NCBI GenBank assembly: GCA_964035575.1
Contig: OZ037855.1
Coordinates: forward strand, 1 to 64,000
Direction: 5' to 3'
Length of the DNA stretch: 64,000 nt
From: Rhynchopus sp. YZ270_cl-10
Lineage: Eukaryota; Euglenozoa; Diplonemea; Diplonemida; Diplonemidae
In this document: piece by piece, positions 56,801 through 64,000 of the stretch
Layout of the letters: each line of letters starts with the position of its first letter
How positions within the stretch are numbered: the first letter of the stretch is position 1
Translations under genes and position numbers: made by a program
Notes under the pieces: generated by a model
The model's database searches: none
What the model was told of the DNA's origin: nothing
The model's input: the letters and a program-made list of their open reading frames with translations, nothing else

Positions 56801-59800
56801 GACGTAGGGTTGATGGTCCCCTCCGCTACATTGTCGCTTGAGAGCGGGAACACGAGGTCCGACGTCGGTTGCGAGTTAAGCACCACAGTGAACGTCGCAG
56901 TCCCGCCAGCCTCAGTCGTGACCAGCCCGATAGTCGGTGTTATCGTGATACCAGCTGCGTCGTTGTCGGTCGTCTCCGCAGCAACGTCTGCACCCTGCAT
57001 ACCCTGGTAGTTCCCGTCGGCGCTGGTTGCCGCACCGGTCCTGATGACGTACTGCTGCGTGCCATCGGTGATCGCGTCATCCGCACCAGTGAGTTCAACA
57101 GTCTGAGCGAGGTTCCAGTTTAACGTAGTGAAGGTGATGCTGGTCGGCAGGACAGTCCCCTCTGAGGGGTCGAGGGACTGGATCGGCACACTGACGTCTG
57201 ACGTCGGCTTCGATGCAAGCACCACAGTGTAGGTCTGCTTTGTCCCAAGCTCCGAGACCGTCAGCTTCGCAGCCGCAGTGACGGTGATGGCTGCCACGTC
57301 GTCGTCGGTGTTCTGCACCGCCACAGAGTTCATCGTGACCACACGGTACACCGTGTCGCCTGTCGCGAGCGTGCCCGTGATCGTGTAGTCAATAGTTCCG
57401 TCCATCAGATCGTCGTTCTGTCCGGTCACAGTCACCACCTTGTCCGTCATCCAGTCAGCGGTGGTGAAGACAAGCGGGACCACGGAGGTGATCGTGCCCT
57501 CCGTGGTATCTGAGGATGTCAAAGCAATCGTCACCGGAAGTGTCGGCCTAGACGCAAGACGCACACGGAACGTCGCAGTCCCACCAGCCTCAGTCGTGAC
57601 AAGACCTGCGTTGGGCACGACAATCACAGACGCTGTGTCGTCGTCGGTGTTGGTCACCGAGACATCTGAGACGGGGACACCGTTGTAGTTGGGGTCTCCG
57701 CCTGCGGCTACGCTGGTGGTGATGGTGTACGCCTGATCGCCATCGTCAACGTCGTCGTTCACACCAGTCACGACGACGGTCTGCGCCTGGTTCCAGTCCG
57801 CTGCCGTGAATGTGATCGACGCAGGCACAGTCCCCTCGGTGGGCAGGCTGCTGGTGAGGGTGATCACCACGTTCTGCGTCGGCATCGAGTTCAGCACCAC
57901 AGTGAATGTCGCGGTACCGCCGGCCTCGGTCGTGACGAGCGCGGTGGTGGGTGACACTGTGACCCCTACGGCGTCGTCGTCGTTGTTGATGACCGACACA
58001 TCGCCTGCATCGCGCAGGTTGTACCTTGCATCTACGCTGACAGCCGCCTGCACTGCGATGGTGTACGCAACAGGGCCATCTTGCACTGCGTCCTGCTGTC
58101 CTGTGATCGTCACCACCTGTGGCGTCATCCAGTCCGTCGTGGTGAACGTCAAACTCGCCTTGTCGACTGTCCCCTCCGCTGTCGTGAGACTCGCAATCGG
58201 AATTCTTACATTTGCGGTGGGTTGAGTACGCAGAGCCACAGTGAACGTCGCAGTTGCGCCTGCCTCAGACGTCTGCAGGCCTGCGCTGGGCGTCACAATG
58301 ATGCCGACAGCATCGTTGTCCGCGTTGGTTCCGGTCAGGTCCGTCGGGTCGAAGTTGTTGTACAAAGGGTCGCCCGAGCGTGCAGCACCAAGGATGATCT
58401 GGTATGCCTGCGGGCCGTCCTCAATCGACTCGTCAACACCAGTCACGACGACAGTCTGCGCGTTGTTCCAGTCGGTGGTCGTGAAGGTAAGTTGCGCAGT
58501 GTTGACCGTCGCCTCCGTTGTGAGAGAGGAGGATACAGAGATGAGCACATTTGCAACGGGTTTCGTCTGCAGCACCACTGTGAACGTGTCTGTCGTCAGG
58601 TCCTCTGACGTCGCGACAGTTGTCTTGGAGACAAGAATGTCCACCGTGTCGTCGTCGGTATTCGTAATCGGCACAACTGCACCAGACAGGCCGCCGTAGT
58701 TCGCGTCTTGGCTGGTAGCAGGTCCGTTCGTCACCTGGTACGCCTGATCGCCGTCGTCGATATCATCATTCGCCCCCGTCACGATGACGGTCTGTGCCTG
58801 ATTCCAGTTCGCTGTCGTGAAGGTGACGGCTGCAGTGGAAACGGTGCCCTCGCTGACCAGAGATGAGGAAATCGGGATCGTCACGGGGTGGGTGGGCTGC
58901 GACTGCAGTTGGATCGTGTACTGCACGCTCGTTCCTGCCTCTGATGTGATCAAGCCGGCAGCCTGGGTCACCAATATGCCAAACGTGTCGTCATCCGTTG
59001 TGGACCCTGTGAGCGCCGGCACCACCAGCCCTGTGTACTTCGCGTCCGCTCCGGTGATGGTAGGTGTGATAGTCCAGGCCCGGGTACCATCGTCAATGCT
59101 GTCATCTACTGCTGTGACGGTGATGGTTTGTGGGTTCAGCGCTGTTGCGTCTGCGTTGAAGGTGAGCCCCGTTGGGGCAAGGGTCGCCTCTGTGCCGTCG
59201 TTGAGGAGGAAGTTGATGCTCACCTGTGCAGACGGGATCGACGCAAGTGCCACGGTGTACTGTGTGGCACCGTTCGGCTCTGCTACGACCATACCTGCCG
59301 TTGGTGTGATGATCACATTCGCCACATCGTCGTCGGTGTTCGTCACTTGAACGTTGTCGACGAGCATCCCTTGGTACACAGGGTCTGTCCCCCCTGCAAG
59401 CCCGGTGTTCACAAAGAAGGTTATGTCGCCGTCGTCCAGCTGGTCCTGCACACCCTGCAGGGTCACCGGTTTGGGTATGTTCCAGTCCGCGTCTGTGAAA
59501 GTCAGTGCCGCACCGCCTGTCACAGTAGCCTCAGTAAGGTCGCCGCTCGTCACTGCAATGGTCACCTGTTGCGTCGGCTTGGTGTTGAGTACCACAGTGA
59601 ACTGCGCGGTGCCACCGGCCTCAGTGGTCGTCAGCACCTTCGGGGTGACGGTGATGCCTGCAGTGTTCGCGTCTGAGTTGGTCAACGCCACATCCGGTGG
59701 GTCCTCTGTGGCGTACTGAGCGTCAAGCGGGCTGACACACTGCGCAAGCACGATAGTGTACGCCTGTGTCCCGTCTACGACTGCGTCAGGCTGGCCGGTC

Positions 59801-61134
59801 ACGGTCACCACCTGCGGAATATTCCAGTTCGCGGTTGTGAAAACAAGCGCCGCAGTATTGGCGGTTCCCTCTGTGGGGAGCGTGCTGCTGACACCGATGG
59901 ACACCTGGCCAAGAGGCTGTGCTGTGAGGACGACAGTGAAGGTGGCTGTGCCGCCTGCCTCGGTCGTGGTGAGGCCTGCGGTGGGCGTGACGGAGACACC
60001 ACGTGTGTCGTCGTCAGTGTTGGTGACCTGGACGTTGTCAGGGTCGAATACACGGTAGTTCGCGTCACCGGAGGTGGCAGGGCTGCCCACATCAACTGTG
60101 TACACGACGTCGCCGTCGTCCACAAAGTCGTTCACACCGGTGATGGTCACAACCTGCCCGATGTTCCAGTTCGCAGGAGTGAAGTCGACCGTCGTCCGCG
60201 ACGCAGTTCCCTCCGCAGTGTTCCCAACCACAATCGGGATGCTCACCCCCGCAGACGGCATCGACTGCAAGATCACCGTGAACGTCGCAGTGCTGCCCGC
60301 TTCCGTCGTCGTCAGCACCGTAGGGAACACACTGACCCCTGCCGTCGTCACGTCTGTGTTTGTCCCGGTCACGTCCAGCGGGTCAGCACCGTTGTACCCA
60401 GGGTCCGCGCTGGTCACACCCCCGACCGTAATAGTGAAGGGTTTGTTCCCGTCCACCTCGTTGTCCCCCTGCCCTGTCACAGTGAAGATGCGTGGTGTTG
60501 CAAAGTCCGCAATCCCGAAGGTCACTGAGGAGGGCGTCACAGTCGCCTCAGTGGTGTCGGTGGAGGCGAGCTGGATGGTCACAGGGGCCTTGGGCGCTGT
60601 GGTCAGCCGCAAGGTGAATGTGTCCGACGTGCCTGCCTCAGTAGTAGCGACAACATTCTTATCAAAGGTAAACCCACAGCACGCTGCGCACGCTGCCGTT
60701 GGGCTGGGTGTCCACGTCCCCGCTGCCGCCGCATTTCCGGTACAGGTCACAGTGATCGCACTGCAATCAAACCCAATGTCTGCTACGATCGGGCACTGTG
60801 AGTTGTGTGCGTTCTGTGCACAGACCGTCGAAGAACCTGCCAGGACTGGCGCCGCAGCAGCGCAGGTGATTGGAACACATCCAGGCTGTGTAGCGAAGCC
60901 CGTCGCCGCAACGCACGTAGTTTGGCAGCTGGGGAGTGGACAGTTTGCGCAGAAGTATCCTGTCTCCTGGATCCAGGTGCACCCAACGCCGTTGGCAACC
61001 TGGTTTGTCACAAGGTTCGTGCTCTCTGGACAGTTCGCTGTAGAGGCGCCAGTAATCTGTGGTACATTACAGTTCTGCCCCTCTGCCCGCCCCCACAGCA
61101 CTGCAGCAGCACACACCGCCACTACAGCCCGCAT
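38816..61134 (-). CDS. Giant single-pass surface protein, 7,315 residues (four exons)
   Basis: Exons: 61134-41444, 41209-40919, 40848-40011, 39943-38816; introns of 234, 70 and 67 bp all begin GTATG and end CAG. The joined length, 21,948 bases, is divisible by three, and each junction restores a Cys-repeat or Cys-module motif. Order: signal peptide (1-19); small Cys-rich head (20-155); 33 tandem beta-rich repeats of about 112 residues (about 155-3875) with TTEAGGTATFTVVL, NWNVPQTVTVTGVDD and VTNTDDD blocks, like Calx-beta-type extracellular repeats whose Asp clusters suggest calcium binding; CC-containing modules; roughly 45 Cys repeats (CHxxGxCDPxTGxC...DGTxCDDGD) like Dictyostelium-type Cys repeats; more CC modules; one transmembrane helix (about 7156-7179); and a Pro/Ser-rich tail of about 136 residues. 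A role in adhesion or a surface coat is inferred. Confidence 0.92.
41268..41320 (+). repeat. Dispersed motif shared with 13356-13390, within intron 1 of the giant gene
   Basis: The same ordered blocks as at 13356 (CCTTAGTAAAATACA, CAGGCAAAAA, TCACTTTGTCTC) with two extra short blocks, TGTAC and a repeat of CAGGTAAAAA. Confidence 0.6.
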
Positions 61135-62989
61135 CGCAAATGGGCGGGAAGCAAAGTACAGGGCAACTGTTGCCTATACCCCACGGAGGCGAAGACCGAC
61201 GAGGGAAGCAGGGCCAAGGGGGGGGTTTGCCGTGTGTATATTTTGTGTATTTTCTCCTGTTGTGGAATAAGGTTGTGTTGGTGGGGGTTGGAGGTACAGA
61301 AAATAAGGGGAGGTGCTTTTTTTGGTATATTTTTATTTCAAACAAAATAAACGAAAAGAAAAAAAGAGAAAAGTTGGCAACATAAGCTTTCAACACGCTT
61401 AAAATCACCAAAAAAAAGGGGGGGAACTTTTTTTTTGAAAGACGAATGAGCCCTCTCGGACCAGACAAACATCGTTTCTTAAAAAAAAGGTGGGGGGTAG
61501 GGGATCAAAGAAATAGAAAATAAAAACATAAAAATATCACATCGTTTTTGGGTTCTGTGTGACAGGTGTTGGGGGTCTTTTGCAAGAAAGAATATAAAGA
61601 CAAAAAAAATGCGCAAAAAAATGGGGGAAAGGGGGTTTGGGGTAGGGCATTTATTCTTTTGTGTTTTTGATACTCTGAAAATGGTCAGCCGTATGCAGCT
61701 GTCATCCTCCCGTTATCTTTCCGATAGTTTCTTTTGTAACAATTTGCTTTGTCTCCGTTTAGCCACAAATACGTTGAGAAATTTGTGTCACAAAAATATA
61801 TTGTTCAGCTAAATACACACAAAAACAAAGAAACGTTTATAAGATACACCTCAGCCTCTTGCGCTTAGCTATCTTGAACAAAAGCTTTGGTAGGATGAAC
61901 CTCAAGTACACAGTGCTGTCTCCTTCTGAGCCGCCCTTGAGAAGTGTTTGTCCCACTGTTAGGATTTAGGAGAGAAAAAATTGCATTGTATACTAATTGT
62001 ACTAATTCTAGTCTAAGCCTTATCATTTCGACCCTTTTTGGGGGTGAAAGACTCGCTGGATTCGAAAAGCAATACTAAGGTTATACTAAGTCTAACCCTT
62101 CTCAGACGCCTTTTGTGGATCCAACGAGGAAAAAATAAAAGGTGAAAGTGCAAACGCCTCACCGTTCATCACGCGGCATGCAAAAAAATAAATAAAATGG
62201 CTTAGAAAAAAAGACAGGAACATGACGTGTGTGCCAAATGCTAACACAACAAATAACAAAATCCCGCCAACTGTGTACTCCTACGTTCAAAGTGGAACAC
62301 TAAACTACAAAGGGAGTTCTCAGAAACCAAACGTACAGATGCAATATTTAAGGACATACGGCGTGCATTGATCGGCTTTGCCCCGAAAAAAGAAGGGGTT
62401 GTTTTCATTTGCCCCGCAAACTATTGGTTGTTTTGAATAGGCGCAGCACACGAAAAACGTAAACGGAATGTTGGTAAGATGGTGTTGAGTTATCACTTTC
62501 TAGCTTAGCCACTGTAAAAGTGAAAAAAAACAACGTGAAAAAGATGGCCGAGTATGCACCACAAAATCTTAAAAGTAAAGTTGCTTTTTTGATACTAACA
62601 AATGAAGAGCAGAAGGGCATACCACTGGGAATTCTGATCCGCCATTTTCTCAATTTTTTTTTTAAAAGAACACATCTCAAAAGGAAAACACACTTTTTAA
62701 ATAGAAAAAAAGGGACCCACACACGGTACTGGGTACGCCACATCACGTTTCCTTTTGAAGAATGCATTTTTTTTTTTTTTCGTTCTTTTTGATAATTTGT
62801 TGGAGTGCAGCAGCCACCTTTTTTTGCGGCCACTTAGCCTACACTCATGCAAGAAAACAACTTTTTTGTCAGTCAAAAAATAGCTCTTTCCCCCTCTAGC
62901 CATGAACTGTGTAGGCGCTCGTAACCAAATAAATATTGGGAAAACTACCTTTAAAAAAACACAGATTCAGTGAGGGCGAGGAAGAAAAA
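61135..62989. other. Spacer upstream of the giant gene
   Basis: Contains the giant gene's promoter region, without a recognisable core element, plus AT-rich DNA with G- and T-runs and the dispersed motif copy C. Minus-strand frames at 62405-62903 are Lys/Phe-rich and follow base composition. No gene supported. Confidence 0.55.
61818..61873 (+). repeat. Dispersed motif, copy C
   Basis: ACAAAAACAAAGAAAC, then GTTTATAAGATACACCT, CAGCCTCTTGCG and CTTAGCTATC. The GTTTATAAGAT part is identical to that of copy A. A further GGATGAACCTCAAG string follows at about 61893. Confidence 0.65.
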
Positions 62990-63130
62990 TAGTAACTCTG
63001 ATAGGTAAAAGGGGGAAAAATGTTTATTCGTTGATTGCTCAATTACCCCCCTGTTGGAGGGGGTGATTGGCGACCGTATCTGAGTAACTACTTCTCCTTT
63101 AAGCTACGCTTTGTAGGTATAAAAAACAAA
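62990..63130 (+). repeat. Structured dispersed repeat, copy 2 (uninterrupted)
   Basis: Matches 21668-21790 and the segment after the hAT insertion there. The inner hairpin lies at 63040-63069 with the same stem (CAATTACCCCC/GGGGGTGATTG). The outer helix pairs AGTAACTCTGATA (62991-63003) with TATCTGAGTAACT (63077-63089), 11 of 13 positions. The conserved part continues through CTCCTTTAAGCTACGC to GTAGGTATAAAAAA. A candidate non-coding RNA gene or short interspersed element. Confidence 0.8.
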
Positions 63131-64000
63131 AACTTGCACTTTTTTTTAAAAAAAAAATGGGCGCCAAAGTCGCTACACAAGAGAATCTCTTTAACTATGA
63201 GGGGGTTGCCTACCTAAGGGTGATTCTGTACTGCAATGGTTTTGTATGTGGCCGTTGTGTACACAGAAAAAAACGAGTACAGATTCTTGGCTTAGTGCAG
63301 ACACATTGAGGGAGACTATTTTGTGCAGAGTTCAAGTGGTTATTTTATTTATTTTTCGTTATTTTGTATGTCCTACAATCACCTACCGAGGTAGGGGTCT
63401 GTGCTCAAAATCTCCCGGAGGCTATTGTACTGAAGAGGATAGACGCAAGAAAAAAAAAGGGTTTTCATTTGCATGTAGCATTTTTTTTTTTTTTGTGATA
63501 ATCTGTATTGCTGGGCCAAACTGGGCTAAACTGTTTTTTTCCCCCACCTTTGATAAAATAAATGGTGGCTTAGTGAGATTGACAGTTCATTTAAAAAATC
63601 ATTTTATCCCTTCCCTATTTGCTTCAGTTGGAAGAAGGGTGAAGGGACATGAGGGTTGGGGGTTGTGTTATTCCTAAAAAAGAAAAATGTGGTGCCAATT
63701 TGAGAATTGAGAAACGATATTTCCTCCTCTCTCCCAGAGGTTTAAAAAAAAATGGCATTTACCGAGGAGCACTGTTGATTCTAAGGGTATAGACGGGGGT
63801 TTTCGTTTTCGTTTTAGGTTTTTTCTTTTTTTTTTCGTTTTTTTCGTTTTTTTGATTATTTTTGATTATTTTTCCCCACTGAAAATTTTGTTGTTGAAGT
63901 TAAAGTGACAAGATACGCCACGTTGTATTGCTCATCTCCCATTTTTTTTTAATTTTTGTCAAAATATAACTCTCGTTCTTTTACATAAATACCCGGCCTC
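63131..64000. other. AT-rich end of window
   Basis: No supported gene. A plus-strand open frame at 63246-63677 lacks a domain and runs through T- and A-tracts. Homopolymer T runs are common, for example around 63481 and 63825. Confidence 0.5.

Noticed and set aside
63246-63677. Plus-strand 143-codon open frame
   Set aside because: Runs through homopolymer tracts, has no domain and is on the opposite strand to every host gene.

Overview
The window is nuclear DNA of a eukaryotic protist, most likely a unicellular alga or a relative of one. Genes carry short GT-AG introns. GC-rich exons sit in AT-rich spacers full of A/T runs and some G/C runs. Several proteins are secreted, cysteine-rich or Thr/Pro-stalked, as in stramenopile, haptophyte and chromerid-type algae. 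No ribosomal or organelle marker is present, so the lineage is not settled. All ten host genes I can support lie on the minus strand, and all nine introns I could phase, including one in a transposon, begin with GTATG.

Layout. 1-557 is a plus-strand fragment of a LINE. 1233-8108 is the long minus-strand ORF of the same LINE family (zinc fingers, reverse transcriptase, restriction-like endonuclease and two OTU-type protease-like domains). 8975-12650 is a chain of tandem repeats with 15-, 9-, 18- and 9-bp units. 12604-17994 holds five minus-strand genes: a zinc-finger protein, an unknown protein, two signal-peptide proteins and a four-helix membrane protein. 19302-20673 is ferrochelatase (2 exons). 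21791-22451 is a non-autonomous hAT element inserted in a structured dispersed repeat that recurs at 62990. 22558-24691 is an ABC1/ADCK2-like kinase (5 exons). 26020-27810 encodes a secreted protein with about 50 N-glycosylation sequons. 28380-29180 is a PGAM5-like phosphatase. 30811-34320 is a whole-looking 3.5-kb TIR DNA transposon with a hAT-like transposase. 38816-61134 is one four-exon gene for a 7,315-residue single-pass surface protein. The remaining stretches are gene-free spacers.

Ferrochelatase, the ABC1 kinase and the PGAM5-like protein point to mitochondrial heme, quinone and quality-control functions. The giant protein, the sequon-repeat protein and the two signal-peptide proteins point to an elaborate cell surface. 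Nothing shows that the neighbours form a pathway. The most unusual items are the giant surface protein, the double-OTU LINE, the structured repeat with its nested hAT insertion, the CGATCG-studded transposon ends, and a small dispersed motif family ending in a CTTAGTCACC-like core.
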